Source: Paenibacillus sp. JCM 10914
GTDB lineage: Bacteria; Bacillota; Bacilli; Paenibacillales; Paenibacillaceae
Length of the DNA: 64,000 nt
Direction of reading: 5' to 3'
Assembly (NCBI RefSeq): GCF_001315105.1
Contig: NZ_BAZR01000012.1
Coordinates: 1-64,000, forward strand
The notes under the pieces were generated by a model. That model had not been told where the DNA came from and made no database searches. It saw only the letters and a list, made by a program, of their open reading frames with translations. The number at the start of each line of letters is the position of its first letter. The first letter of the stretch is position 1. The translations under genes were made by a program, and so were the position numbers. Of this stretch, positions 8,963 to 17,546 are shown piece by piece.

Positions 8963-10429
8963 ATGACAATGGAGCTCAGTCTACCGTTTGATACGTATCT
9001 GAAACGATATCGGTATAAATATTTAGCGCTGTACCATGCTTTGCGTGCCGCGATACATAGCGGTGCATTGCAAGAAGGTACCCGTCTTCCAGCCACGCGG
9101 AAGCTGGCGAAGCTGTATGGCATGTCGAGAGGCTCGGCTGCACAAAGTTATGACATGCTGCTGGCTGAAGGCTACGTCGTATCGAGGGCGGGGAGCGGAA
9201 CGTATGTCGCCGATGGCGTGACCATGTCAGATGTGCCGCCGCTGGCAGATTGTGAGCCGGTGCTATCGGATTGGGGGAGAAGCCTGCTTCAGCAGAGCGG
9301 GGCTTATGCTGCCAACACGATGTTGCCGCGCCAGGACACGAGCCCGGAGATGATATCCTTCGCCAATGCGCGGATGAAGATCGAGGACTTCCCGTATGCA
9401 GAGTGGAGAAGCGCTTTATCATATGCTGGCGGAAGCGGGGGAATAGAACTGCAAGACGGTGCGCCTCCGGCGGGAGACATGGAACTAAGACGAGCGATTG
9501 CCGGACATCTCCGCTTTACGCGCGGCATTCCGGCCGATCCGGAGCATATCGTGATCTTCAGCGGCTCTATGCAAGGCCTGGTGCTGCTGTTCCAACTGCT
9601 TATCGATCCAAAGGATACGGTGGTACTGGAGAATCCCGCTTTTCAAGGCATTTACCGCGGCGTTAGCTTATGCGGTGGAATTCCGTTGCCTTCGCCGGTC
9701 GATGAAGCGGGACTCATACCAGGCGATTGGCAAGCGCGGCTGCTTGTCGTCAGTCCCAGCCGCCAATACCCGACCGGGGCGGTGCTACCCTTGGAACGAA
9801 GAAGATCCTTGCTGAAATGGGCGAGACAGAGGAACGCTTTTATTATTGAAGATGATTACGATAGCGAATTTCGCTGGGGCGGTAAGCCGATTGAGCCATT
9901 GAAGATGTTGGATGATGGAGGTCGGGTCATCTTCGTTGGTTCATTCTCCAAGACGATGTTCACCGGGCTGCGGATCGGATATGCGCTCCTTCCACCGAGT
10001 TTAACGGAGGCGGTCGTGCAGGCCAAAGCGCTGTATGAGCCGATATCGCCGGGGATTCTTGAACAGCGTGCATTAGCCAGATTTATAACGCGTGGCGGTT
10101 ACGGGAAGCATCTGAGAAGAATGACGCGACTCTATGGAAGAAGGTACGAGGTACTACGGGAAGCCATGGAATCGGAGCTATCGGGATTATTTCGGCTGGA
10201 GCCAAGCGATGCCGGACTACATGTATTCGCCAAATGGCTGAGATCGACAGAGGATTTCGCTTCATTTCAGGAGTCTGCACGCAAGCGCGGCGTCCAATTT
10301 CGCGATGCCTCCTTGTATTATGATTCGCCTGGGCCTCCAGCCGCTTGCTTTGGTTTCTCCCAATTGGATGAGCTTCAGATTCAGGAAGGGGTGCGCAGGC
10401 TTGCTCAGGCTTGGGCAGACCGGGTATGA
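8963..10429 (+). CDS. MocR-family (GntR-HTH plus aminotransferase domain) regulator
   Basis: 488 residues. Residues about 15-80 are a GntR winged HTH (LYHALRAAIHSGALQEGTRLP, then RGSAAQSYDMLLAEGYV and the GSGTYVA wing). Residues about 125-480 form a class I aminotransferase-like domain with VVSPSRQYPTG, EDDYDSEFRW and the PLP Lys in GSFSKTMFTGLRIGY. MocR proteins use PLP or PLP adducts as ligands and usually regulate a divergent neighbour, as PdxR does for vitamin B6 genes. Here the neighbour is a PNPOx-like flavoprotein, which fits a PLP-linked circuit, though that is inference. The start could also be the ATG at 8969; GGGAGTGG favours the latter slightly on spacing. Confidence 0.87.
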   Translation: MTMELSLPFDTYLKRYRYKYLALYHALRAAIHSGALQEGTRLPATRKLAKLYGMSRGSAAQSYDMLLAEGYVVSRAGSGTYVADGVTMSDVPPLADCEPVLSDWGRSLLQQSGAYAANTMLPRQDTSPEMISFANARMKIEDFPYAEWRSALSYAGGSGGIELQDGAPPAGDMELRRAIAGHLRFTRGIPADPEHIVIFSGSMQGLVLLFQLLIDPKDTVVLENPAFQGIYRGVSLCGGIPLPSPVDEAGLIPGDWQARLLVVSPSRQYPTGAVLPLERRRSLLKWARQRNAFIIEDDYDSEFRWGGKPIEPLKMLDDGGRVIFVGSFSKTMFTGLRIGYALLPPSLTEAVVQAKALYEPISPGILEQRALARFITRGGYGKHLRRMTRLYGRRYEVLREAMESELSGLFRLEPSDAGLHVFAKWLRSTEDFASFQESARKRGVQFRDASLYYDSPGPPAACFGFSQLDELQIQEGVRRLAQAWADRV

Positions 10430-10471
10430 TGGTATAGAACAATTTTGAATGAGATGAGGGGGCATGACGTG

Positions 10472-11260
10472 ATGCTGAATGCATCGCCGTCTTCTTTTGT
10501 AATCATGCCGGCGCTCGCGAAGATTGTATGCGAGCCGGGTTGGAAATGGCAGAAACGCGAAAAACCGATGCAAAACTATGATTTATTCTACGTGTGGAGC
10601 GGCGAGGGTACGGTGGAGCTGAATGACCAGCCTTTCGCCGTAGGCAAGGGAAGCTGCTTCCTATTTAAGCCTGGTGATCATACGAGTGCTACGCATAATC
10701 CGCAGAAGCCACTCGTTTTGACATATATCCATTTCGATGTGCTCCATGACGATTTAACGCATATTCCGGCTGCATACCGCCAATTGACCGAAACGATGGA
10801 TTTTGAATATTTACTGGCTCGCTATGTGCGGCTGTATCTGGACAAGCCGTATGGATCCGTAGAAGAAGGGCAGCTCATACTGAAGCAGCTGATGATTCAT
10901 CTGCTGCGTTCGGATTTGGACGAACCGGTTGTCAAAAAAGCAAGCAACCAGCTGTCCGAAGCCATTCATGAGATCGCTAACTACGTGCGTCAGCATCCCG
11001 GAGTACCTCATCGAGTGGAGGATTTGGCCGCCAGGGCCGGGCTGTCACCGCGTTACTTCTCGATCAAGTTTAAGGAACTGGTAGGTACACCGGTTCAGTC
11101 CTATATCATCCAGATGCGGATCGAGCGTGCGCAGCATCTTTTGCTGCATCAAGGCATGAATGTAACAGAAGTCGCCGACGCTCTGGGATATCGAGACATT
11201 TTCTTTTTCAGCCGGCAATTTAAGCAGTACACGGGCAAGAGTCCGTCCGAAATTCGGTGA
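10472..11260 (+). CDS. AraC-family regulator with N-terminal cupin domain
   Basis: 262 residues from the ATG at 10472, chosen because GAGGGGG lies nine bases upstream; a further in-frame ATG at 10445 has no good site. Residues about 30-105 are a cupin-like sensor (YDLFYVWSGEGTVELND, FLFKPGDHTSATHN, LTYIHFDV) and residues about 165-262 the double HTH (VEDLAARAGLSPRYFSIKFK and VTEVADALGYRDIFFFSRQF). This arrangement is common in Paenibacillus regulators of sugar or polysaccharide utilisation, but no sugar genes lie next to it, so the target is unknown. It follows the MocR gene by 42 bp on the same strand. Confidence 0.85.
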   Translation: MLNASPSSFVIMPALAKIVCEPGWKWQKREKPMQNYDLFYVWSGEGTVELNDQPFAVGKGSCFLFKPGDHTSATHNPQKPLVLTYIHFDVLHDDLTHIPAAYRQLTETMDFEYLLARYVRLYLDKPYGSVEEGQLILKQLMIHLLRSDLDEPVVKKASNQLSEAIHEIANYVRQHPGVPHRVEDLAARAGLSPRYFSIKFKELVGTPVQSYIIQMRIERAQHLLLHQGMNVTEVADALGYRDIFFFSRQFKQYTGKSPSEIR

Positions 11261-11374
11261 TTCCCTGCACCTTCCATAACTTACCTGATATTAGTGGAAG
11301 CAGTTGTGGGTTTCATAGTAGGCGCTTTAGGGTAAAAGTGACTTACAGTTATTTCAATGAAGGGAGGAGAGAAT

Positions 11375-11497
11375 ATGGACCCAAGAAGACGGGTACGGGG
11401 TCGTTTCTTCAGCCGTGGTGGATGCGGGATTTTTAGAAACCGGTTGCGCCGCTTGAAGACGACGATGAACGACAACCACCAAGATGTGTGGTTCTAA
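11375..11497 (+). CDS. Small arginine-rich hypothetical protein (40 aa)
   Basis: ATG at 11375 with a very strong GGGAGGAGA ribosome binding site seven bases upstream, 40 codons and a TAA, followed by a good terminator 64 bases on. The product begins MDPRRRVRGRFFSRGGCG and is strongly basic (11 Arg, 2 Lys), with one Cys and an acidic/polar tail NDNHQDVWF. I do not recognise a family. The excellent translation signals and the dedicated terminator argue for a real small gene; the Arg-rich part could bind nucleic acid or spore-coat polymers, but that is speculation. Confidence 0.55.
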   Translation: MDPRRRVRGRFFSRGGCGIFRNRLRRLKTTMNDNHQDVWF

Positions 11498-11560
11498 TGA
11501 GCCTTAACCTTCGTACGGGGGATTAACCACCCGATATCATATAGTATTTGTTATACCCGC

Positions 11561-11585
11561 AGGGAGCCAATCGGCTCCCTTTTTG
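11561..11585 (+). terminator. Rho-independent terminator
   Basis: AGGGAGCC / GGCTCCCT stem with a four-base loop followed by TTTTT. It ends the unit carrying the small basic peptide. Confidence 0.88.
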
Positions 11586-11694
11586 GCTGGACCGATTTCT
11601 CTTTCAATCGCGTAGGAATTTGATATATTAGGAATACACATAGCATGATCATGAAGAATGAATTCATCATACATAGGGCAAGGGGGACGCCTCG

Positions 11695-12555
11695 TTGAGT
11701 GAATGGAATAGACAAGTAGCTAAAGTGGCACTAGTGACGGGGGCTTCAAGCGGTTTTGGACTGCTGATCTGCCTGGAACTGGCGCGGTCAGGATATCAAG
11801 TTGCTGCGGGAGTACGCCGACCAGAATCAGCGGATACGCTCATGCAAGAAGCCAGTCAGGCTCAGCTTGCTGAACGCATTCGGATCATACAGCTGGATAT
11901 TAACGATGCGGAACAAGTGAGCGCTGCTGCTGCTGAGATGAAGCAGATATACGGTCGATTGGACCTGCTCGTGAATAACGCGGGTGAAGCGGTAGGAGGT
12001 ATGGTGGAAGAATTGGCGCTGGATGCCTGGAGAAGGCAGATGGAGACGAATTTCTTCGGGACGATCGCGGTCACCCGCAACATGCTGCCCCTCATGCGTC
12101 ATACTGGCCAATCGAGGATCATTCTAATGAGCAGCATAAGCGGCGTTATCGGTTTTCCCGGCTACGGTCCCTATGCCTCGTCCAAATTCGCAATCGAGGG
12201 CTTCGGGGAAAGTCTGTCGCTGGAGGTGATGGCGTTTGGAATGGATGTGGTTATCGTCCAGCCGGGAGCATTCGGAACGCCGATCTGGAAGAAGAGCTTC
12301 GGCGAGCTGCAAGTCACCGAAGGTTCACCATACAAGGGGCTGCTGCAGGATGTACTGGATTATTCGGAACGGACAGCCAGAGATAGCGGCAACCCGGTGG
12401 AGGTCGCGAGGCTCGTGGCCAGGATCGCGGGCATGCGCAGGCCCAAGTTCCGTTATTGCCTGCCTCAAGGCACGCTATGGACGGCGTGGGCCAAGCAACT
12501 GCTGCCGGATCGGCTGTTCCAGAGGATTGTATATCGGATGCTTCGGCGGCGCTGA
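11695..12555 (+). CDS. Short-chain dehydrogenase/reductase (SDR)
   Basis: 286 residues from a TTG start at 11695 with AGGGGGA upstream. Classical SDR: TGASSGFG cofactor glycine motif (residues about 15-22), LVNNAGE, catalytic Ser in LMSSISG (about 146) and YGPYASSKFAIEG, with Tyr and Lys in YxxxK spacing. VIVQPGAFGTPIW follows. These enzymes reduce or oxidise carbonyl/hydroxyl groups with NAD(P)H; the length and the PGAFGT segment resemble SDRs annotated as retinol-dehydrogenase-like or sterol-like, but the substrate is unknown. Convergent with psd. Confidence 0.87.
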   Translation: MSEWNRQVAKVALVTGASSGFGLLICLELARSGYQVAAGVRRPESADTLMQEASQAQLAERIRIIQLDINDAEQVSAAAAEMKQIYGRLDLLVNNAGEAVGGMVEELALDAWRRQMETNFFGTIAVTRNMLPLMRHTGQSRIILMSSISGVIGFPGYGPYASSKFAIEGFGESLSLEVMAFGMDVVIVQPGAFGTPIWKKSFGELQVTEGSPYKGLLQDVLDYSERTARDSGNPVEVARLVARIAGMRRPKFRYCLPQGTLWTAWAKQLLPDRLFQRIVYRMLRRR

Positions 12556-12605
12556 TGATTAGCACCGTTGATTATGGAGCTCATTAACGGATGCCATCAG
12601 AGGGA

Positions 12606-13412
12606 TTAAGCGTGGTGTTTAACTTCAGATGGATGCAATAATCCGAGTAATTCACCCATCTTCACGGTTGAACCTGGCTTCAGGTCGCCTCTCGGCGTAA
12701 ACGTTCCGTCCTCGGTCAGCAGCACGACAGTGGAACCGAATTCAAAATAGGCCAACTCGTCGCCGATCTGCCATTCTTTCACGTTCTCATCGGCATAACG
12801 GATGCTGCTCACGTTCATGGCGCCGACTTTAACAACGGCTACCTCACCATATTCATGCGCAATATAGGTAATCAGACGTTCGTTGCGGCTGAGCACCGAT
12901 CGAATGTGCGTCATAGCAAAATCGTTAACCGGGTACACCTTGCCCGGCAGGTGCTCATTCTCGGTCTGGACACCGGAGACCGGCGAATGAATGCGATGAT
13001 AGTCGGTTGGACTGAGATATAACACGAATGCGAACCCGTTAATATAGTTCTCCATTCGGGGTGATTGCGCAAGCAGATCGGCAAGCGAATAATCCTGACC
13101 TTTCACGTTCAGGATCGTGCCGGCCTGAATCGGCGTCATGGTTGAGACGGTGGCATCGACTGGGCTCACCATCGCATCCGTAGTTTCATCTATGGCGCGC
13201 AGTCCTATTTTTAACCGACGTGAGAAGAACTCGTTCAATGAGCGGTACTCGTGAATATCCTTTTCCGCTTCATGGGCCGGTATTTGATACATTCGTATAA
13301 ATGCAGGTATTAGATGTCGACTCATCCGGCTGTGAGAGTATCGCCCCATCATGCGGGACAGCCACTTTCGCGAGGACAGCTCTGTCATCAGACGCAGCAG
13401 TGGTTTAGCCAT
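12606..13412 (-). CDS. psd: Phosphatidylserine decarboxylase
   Basis: 268 residues from the ATG at 13412 (AAAAAGGAG upstream; an upstream in-frame ATG at 13445 adds 11 residues without a site). The enzyme makes phosphatidylethanolamine from phosphatidylserine at the membrane using a self-generated pyruvoyl group. Visible hallmarks: SPVDATVS near residue 85, YLSPTDYHRIHSPV with the charge-relay His, VGAMNVSSI, and FGSTVVLL near residue 230. Processing occurs between G and S in the GST site; here it is FGST rather than the enterobacterial LGST. Length suits the short proteobacterial/Firmicute type. Single gene; pssA is not adjacent in this window. Confidence 0.92.
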   Translation of the reverse strand: MAKPLLRLMTELSSRKWLSRMMGRYSHSRMSRHLIPAFIRMYQIPAHEAEKDIHEYRSLNEFFSRRLKIGLRAIDETTDAMVSPVDATVSTMTPIQAGTILNVKGQDYSLADLLAQSPRMENYINGFAFVLYLSPTDYHRIHSPVSGVQTENEHLPGKVYPVNDFAMTHIRSVLSRNERLITYIAHEYGEVAVVKVGAMNVSSIRYADENVKEWQIGDELAYFEFGSTVVLLTEDGTFTPRGDLKPGSTVKMGELLGLLHPSEVKHHA

Positions 13413-13546
13413 GTCATTCTCCTTTTTGCGTTTAGGTCTTAGCAATATTAGTACGCTATCTATATCGTTATAAAATAGCCAATCACTCTGATATTGACAT
13501 AGAATGAGCTGGAAATCAATAAATAGACCGTTTCAAAAAAAGGTTC

Positions 13547-13575
13547 TTGCAAATTCTGGATCATCGCTGTATTTT
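13547..13575 (+). promoter_or_regulatory. Promoter of the ykoEDC operon
   Basis: TTGCAA at 13547-13552, 17 bases, TATTTT at 13570-13575, placing transcription start about 20 bases before the TPP riboswitch. Confidence 0.55.
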
Positions 13576-13602
13576 AAAAATAACATCAAACCGAATATGG
13601 AA

Positions 13603-13692
13603 TACGGGGGCTTGAGAGAATCAGGCTGAGATTGCAGCTATATCCGCTGTTGACCGTTAATCTGAACTGGGTAATGCCAGCGTAGAGAATAT
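13603..13692 (+). promoter_or_regulatory. TPP riboswitch (THI element)
   Basis: The leader contains the conserved THI-box blocks in order: GGGGGCTTGAGAG, CTGAGAT at about 13627-13633, ACCGTTAATCTGAACTGGGTAATGCCAGCGTAGAGAA split over 13656-13689 with its hallmark CTGGGTAATGCCAGCGTAG. These pair into the pyrimidine- and pyrophosphate-sensing arms that bind thiamine pyrophosphate. A terminator-like hairpin follows at once, so TPP is expected to switch off the downstream importer by attenuation. An independent covariance-model search would settle exact edges. Confidence 0.93.
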
Positions 13693-13720
13693 CCGACCCT
13701 GTTTCATAGGGCCTATTTTT

Positions 13721-13752
13721 CCGTCTGCGCGAATTTTCCGTGACGGTTTTTT
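13721..13752 (+). terminator. Riboswitch-controlled attenuator
   Basis: CCGTC / GACGG stem with a 16-base loop and six T, between the riboswitch and the first gene. The stem is short, and alternative pairing with the riboswitch 3' side (CCCT...AGGG at 13697-13711) is possible. Confidence 0.6.
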
Positions 13753-13797
13753 GTTGTGGTCTTATAAAAAATAGCAATGGAGAGGGGAAGTTTGATC

Positions 13798-14427
13798 ATG
13801 GGAACGTCAATGCAACAAAAGCTGGAGGTTCAGCCTCGTAAAGGGCTCCGATTAAGCGACATTCTGGTAACGGTGCTGGTATCGCTCGTGCTGGGTGTCA
13901 TCTATCATTTTTGGGGCTCGGTGTACAATTTGTTAAAACCGCTGTTTTTTGAAGCGGATGAGCTGTTATATGGCATGTGGTTCGCAGCGGCTACGCTTGC
14001 GTATCTTCTGATTCGTAAGCCAGGTGTAGCCATTATCGCTGAGGTGGCTGCAGCCCATGTGGAGGTGCTGTTCGGCAGTGGATGGGGGTTAACGCTGCTC
14101 ATGTACGGACTGATTCAAGGATTAGGTGCTGAACTGGTGTTCGCGGCTGTTCGTTACCGAAGTACGTCAGCCATGACATTGATGCTGGCAGGTGCCGGTG
14201 CGGCGATCGGATCGATGATGATGGACTTCTACTACAGTTATACCGACGATCTGCAGACCTGGATGTTCCTGGCCAAGTATGGCATGCGGGTATTTAGCGG
14301 GGCTGTTATTGCCGGATTGCTCATGCTCGTTCTGGCGAAGGCACTGGATCGCACGGGCGTAACTTCATTGCTGCGTCCAGCCTCCAAGCAGGATTACGAA
14401 GCATTGGATGATCCGCGCCATGTCTGA
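13798..14427 (+). CDS. ykoE: ECF transporter S component YkoE (hydroxymethylpyrimidine/thiamine type)
   Basis: 209 residues from the ATG at 13798, with AGAGGGGAAG seven bases ahead (an upstream ATG at 13777 overlaps that site). Five to six membrane segments are visible from about residue 20 on (SDILVTVLVSLVLGVIYHF, MWFAAATLAYLLI, LTLLMYGLIQGLGAELVFA, LAGAGAAIGSMMMDF, FSGAVIAGLLMLVL). YkoE is the substrate-binding subunit of a group-I ECF importer, predicted from riboswitch co-occurrence to take up HMP or thiamine. First gene behind the TPP riboswitch and immediately followed by its ATPase and T component, which makes the assignment firm. Confidence 0.9.
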   Translation: MGTSMQQKLEVQPRKGLRLSDILVTVLVSLVLGVIYHFWGSVYNLLKPLFFEADELLYGMWFAAATLAYLLIRKPGVAIIAEVAAAHVEVLFGSGWGLTLLMYGLIQGLGAELVFAAVRYRSTSAMTLMLAGAGAAIGSMMMDFYYSYTDDLQTWMFLAKYGMRVFSGAVIAGLLMLVLAKALDRTGVTSLLRPASKQDYEALDDPRHV

Positions 14428-14437
14428 GGAAGCGAAC

Positions 14438-16060
14438 ATGAACCGACCGCACAAGGAAACGGTGAAGACCGGTCAACGTCCGGTCGTGCAAGTCGAAGGA
14501 TTGCGCTTGAAATATCCCGGAACCGAGCACTTAATGTTCAGGGATCTTACCTTCTCGGCAGCTGCTGGCGAGAAGGTGCTGCTGCTCGGTCCAAGCGGCT
14601 GCGGCAAGTCGACCTTGCTTCAGGTGCTCAGCGGTATGATCCCGAATGCGACCGAAGTTCCGATGAAATGCACGGCGCAGCTGCTGCCGCGTTCGTGGGC
14701 ATATGTATTTCAAGATCCGGATACGCAATTCTGTATGCCTTATGTGGATGAGGAACTGGCGTTTGTACTGGAGAATCTCAGCGTGCCGCGGGCGCAGATG
14801 AATGAGAGAATGCAAGCTGTACTTCTTGAAGTCGGGCTTCAACTGGAAGAGCTTCACGTGCCCATCGCGCATCTATCGCAAGGGATGAAGCAGCGGCTGG
14901 CTCTGGCCTCCGCGCTATTATTGGAACCCGAGGTGCTGTTTCTGGATGAACCGTCTGCCTTGCTGGATCCGGAGGGGCGTGAGCAGATCTGGGAGGCGGT
15001 CAAGGCCGTCTCTTCTAATCGAACCTTTATTATCGTCGAGCACCGGATTGAAGAGATGGCCGATTATGTGGATCGGGTGGTGTTATTCAGTGCTACCGGA
15101 GAGATCTTGGGTGAGGGTTCACCCGCTGATGTGTTTGAGCGCTATCAGGATGAACTGCGAGCGTATGGCATTTGGTACCCGGGCGTATGGGAGGATTATG
15201 CCGAAAGTTCTGCCGGGAGAGAGACATTTTCTTCATTAGTCGCAGCCGAGTTTCAGCAAAGCCCAGCTTTTGAGGCGAAGCGGGACAGGAACGGAACAGG
15301 TGCCGCCGGACATGTGCTGAAGCTCGGGCCGTTCGTGGGCAAGCGCTGGGAACGGCCCGTGATATCCATGCCGTCGGCAACGGTCTATTCGGGCGAGTTT
15401 ATCGCGATTGTCGGACCTAATGGCGCGGGCAAGAGTTCGCTGCTGCTGAGCTTGATGGGACTGCTGCGATCGGAAGGCAACTATACGCTCTGCGGAGAGC
15501 CAGTCCCTCTCGGCAATAAGCGGAAGGAGCGGCAAGATAGAGAAAGACAGCTCCGCCAGATCGGGTTTGTGTTCCAGAATCCCGAGCTTCAGTTCCTTAC
15601 CGAGCGAATATCCGATGAGGTAGCATATTCTATGCTTGTGGATGGCGCCTCACGGGAAGAGGCCATGAAGGAGGCGGAGGATTGCCTTGAGCGCTTCGGG
15701 TTAACGGGTACGGGAGATCGTCATCCGTATCAGTTATCTACGGGGCAGAAACGGAGATTAAGCGTGGCTACGGCTATGGCGAGAGCGCCTAAAATTCTGT
15801 TGCTGGATGAGCCCACCTTCGGTCAGGACGCTCGTAACACGTTTGCGATCCTCGAGATGTGCGAGGCGCTGCGCCGCGCGGGTACGGCCATACTCATGGT
15901 TACCCATGAGATGCAGATCGCTCAGCGGCTCGCGACGAATATTTGGGAAGTAGCAGGTGGCGAAGTGACGTCTTGTATTCCCGGTCCAAGACTCCTTTCT
16001 TCTGATGTTGATCCTCAAGCCATTGAACGCAATCCCGCTGTGACAGGGGTGATGGCATGA
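14438..16060 (+). CDS. ykoD: ECF transporter double ATPase YkoD
   Basis: Two ABC ATPase domains in one chain of 540 residues. Domain 1 (about 15-245): GPSGCGKST, Q-loop VFQDPDTQF, LSQGMKQRL, VLFLDEPSALLDP, H-loop VEHR. Domain 2 (about 295-520): GPNGAGKSS, VFQNPELQF, LSTGQKRRL, ILLLDEPTFGQD, THEM. The fused pair drives the group-I importer. I start at 14438 because TGAGGAAG lies six bases before it; in-frame ATGs at 14408 and 14420 overlap the end of ykoE. The 3' end overlaps ykoC by four bases (ATGA). Confidence 0.9.
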   Translation: MNRPHKETVKTGQRPVVQVEGLRLKYPGTEHLMFRDLTFSAAAGEKVLLLGPSGCGKSTLLQVLSGMIPNATEVPMKCTAQLLPRSWAYVFQDPDTQFCMPYVDEELAFVLENLSVPRAQMNERMQAVLLEVGLQLEELHVPIAHLSQGMKQRLALASALLLEPEVLFLDEPSALLDPEGREQIWEAVKAVSSNRTFIIVEHRIEEMADYVDRVVLFSATGEILGEGSPADVFERYQDELRAYGIWYPGVWEDYAESSAGRETFSSLVAAEFQQSPAFEAKRDRNGTGAAGHVLKLGPFVGKRWERPVISMPSATVYSGEFIAIVGPNGAGKSSLLLSLMGLLRSEGNYTLCGEPVPLGNKRKERQDRERQLRQIGFVFQNPELQFLTERISDEVAYSMLVDGASREEAMKEAEDCLERFGLTGTGDRHPYQLSTGQKRRLSVATAMARAPKILLLDEPTFGQDARNTFAILEMCEALRRAGTAILMVTHEMQIAQRLATNIWEVAGGEVTSCIPGPRLLSSDVDPQAIERNPAVTGVMA

Positions 16061-16863
16061 ACATATGGAATCCTGTACGAGTGACTTGGTTGCACCGGGC
16101 CAATCCCGTAGTAAAACTGATGCTGATATGCTCGCTTTTCTTCATGACCGTATTGACCCATAATCTGGATTTTGTAATGTATCAGGCGTTGGTGTTCATG
16201 ATCTGCCTGATCGTATTAAGCGGCGTGAAGCCGTGGAAGATGCTGCTGTTCTTCATCCCGTTTCTAATCGCCTTCATCTCTTCCGCTTCATCCATGATGC
16301 TCTTCGGTAAGGGGGATACCGTCTGGTGGGAGTGGGGATTGTTCAAGGTATCGGAAGAGAGTTTCTATCGAGGGCTGCACCTTGGGTTTAAAGGCATCGC
16401 TTTTGCCTCCGAAGGTTTACTGCTTGTAACGACCACCTCTTCGGTGGATTTATTCTACAGTTTAATGCAGAAGCTGCGGCTGGCCCCGAAGTATGCATAC
16501 AGTTTTATGGCCTCGATTCGGCTGTTGCCCATGGTGTGGGAGGAATATGTAATCCGGCGCCAGGCGCTAAAGGTGCGCGGTGTCATGCCTATTCGCGGGC
16601 TTGGCGGCGTGGTGCAGCGGGCAGGGATGTATGTGGTGCCGCTGCTTGCCCAGAGCATTCGGCGTGCCCATCGGGTTGCGGCGGCCATGGAGGCCAAACA
16701 ATTCGACGGGGATCGGGGACGGGTTCGTACCTACTTCTATCCTTCGGCCTATTCGCGTTACGATATCTTGATTGTCTTGTTGCTGCTGGCTGCCGCTGTG
16801 ACGGCTTACGTGGCGGCCGGATTCATGCCGTGGTTCGGAATCGGGGATGTGCGCTTTGATTAA
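16057..16863 (+). CDS. ykoC: ECF transporter T component YkoC
   Basis: 268 residues with four to six hydrophobic segments (about 20-35, 40-65, 65-85, 110-130, 240-260) and the two coupling-helix motifs of EcfT proteins: SIRLLPMVWEE followed by QALKVRGVMP, and SIRRAHRVAAAMEAKQF, i.e. the A-x-x-x-R-G and A-x-E-A-x-x-F type contacts with the ATPase grooves. Completes the S-AA-T transporter with ykoE and ykoD. The B. subtilis operon also has ykoF, a thiamine-binding protein; no ykoF is present here. Confidence 0.88.
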   Translation: MNIWNPVRVTWLHRANPVVKLMLICSLFFMTVLTHNLDFVMYQALVFMICLIVLSGVKPWKMLLFFIPFLIAFISSASSMMLFGKGDTVWWEWGLFKVSEESFYRGLHLGFKGIAFASEGLLLVTTTSSVDLFYSLMQKLRLAPKYAYSFMASIRLLPMVWEEYVIRRQALKVRGVMPIRGLGGVVQRAGMYVVPLLAQSIRRAHRVAAAMEAKQFDGDRGRVRTYFYPSAYSRYDILIVLLLLAAAVTAYVAAGFMPWFGIGDVRFD

Positions 16864-16943
16864 CGGTTGCAATAATGTACTATGCCCGAGGATGATCATC
16901 GCTCTATAATGCAAGGGAATTCCTTGTAAGGAGCTATGACCAC

Positions 16944-17540
16944 ATGAATCTATTTTCTTTTTTTATCTATTGCTTTATCGTTTCGTTCTCGCCGGGGCCG
17001 TCCAACATCGTCATCCTGGCATCCGTTCAGAACTCCGGGATAAAGAAGACCCTGAGATATATCGCCGGAGCGTCGATCGCTTTCTTCTTATTAATAGCGG
17101 CCTCAGTTGTGTTAGGCCAGCTGCTGTCAGCAGGCATGCCCATCATCCTGCCGTTGATGCGTCTAATCGGTTGTGCGTTTATGTTGTATCTTGCATACCA
17201 AGTATACCGGATGGACGTCTCTGCCTCGGCGGCAAACCAAGCCGCTTCATTCACCTCAGGTTTTTTGATGCAATTTCTGAATCCGAAGGTGGTGCTGTTC
17301 ACGCTTACCGTCATTCCGAGCTACGTGATGCCGCATTATACAACCGGTGTGGTAATCTCTATATTTGTTGTTGCCGTATCTTTAATCGGATGCTCTGCTT
17401 ACATGACCTGGGCGGTATGCGGTAGCCTTTTTCAAGGAATTATGCAAAAATATCGGAGAACCACCAAAACCATTCTCGCTTGTTTTCTAGTGTACTCGGC
17501 GATCGTGGTTTCCGGTATACCGGAGCTCATAAAGGGGTGA
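16944..17540 (+). CDS. LysE/RhtB-family amino acid exporter
   Basis: 198-residue integral membrane protein. The N-terminal FSPGPSNIVILASVQNSG is the LysE-family signature (canonical P-G-P-x near residue 20), followed by about six membrane helices and a second motif FLNPKVVLFTLTVIPSY in the middle. Members export amino acids or their derivatives. AAGGAG lies ten bases before the ATG. The next gene, an AraC regulator, starts six bases after this stop; LysE-AraC pairs of this kind are a common genomic layout, suggesting the regulator senses the exported compound. Substrate unknown. Confidence 0.87.
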   Translation: MNLFSFFIYCFIVSFSPGPSNIVILASVQNSGIKKTLRYIAGASIAFFLLIAASVVLGQLLSAGMPIILPLMRLIGCAFMLYLAYQVYRMDVSASAANQAASFTSGFLMQFLNPKVVLFTLTVIPSYVMPHYTTGVVISIFVVAVSLIGCSAYMTWAVCGSLFQGIMQKYRRTTKTILACFLVYSAIVVSGIPELIKG

Positions 17541-17546
17541 TGGAAG

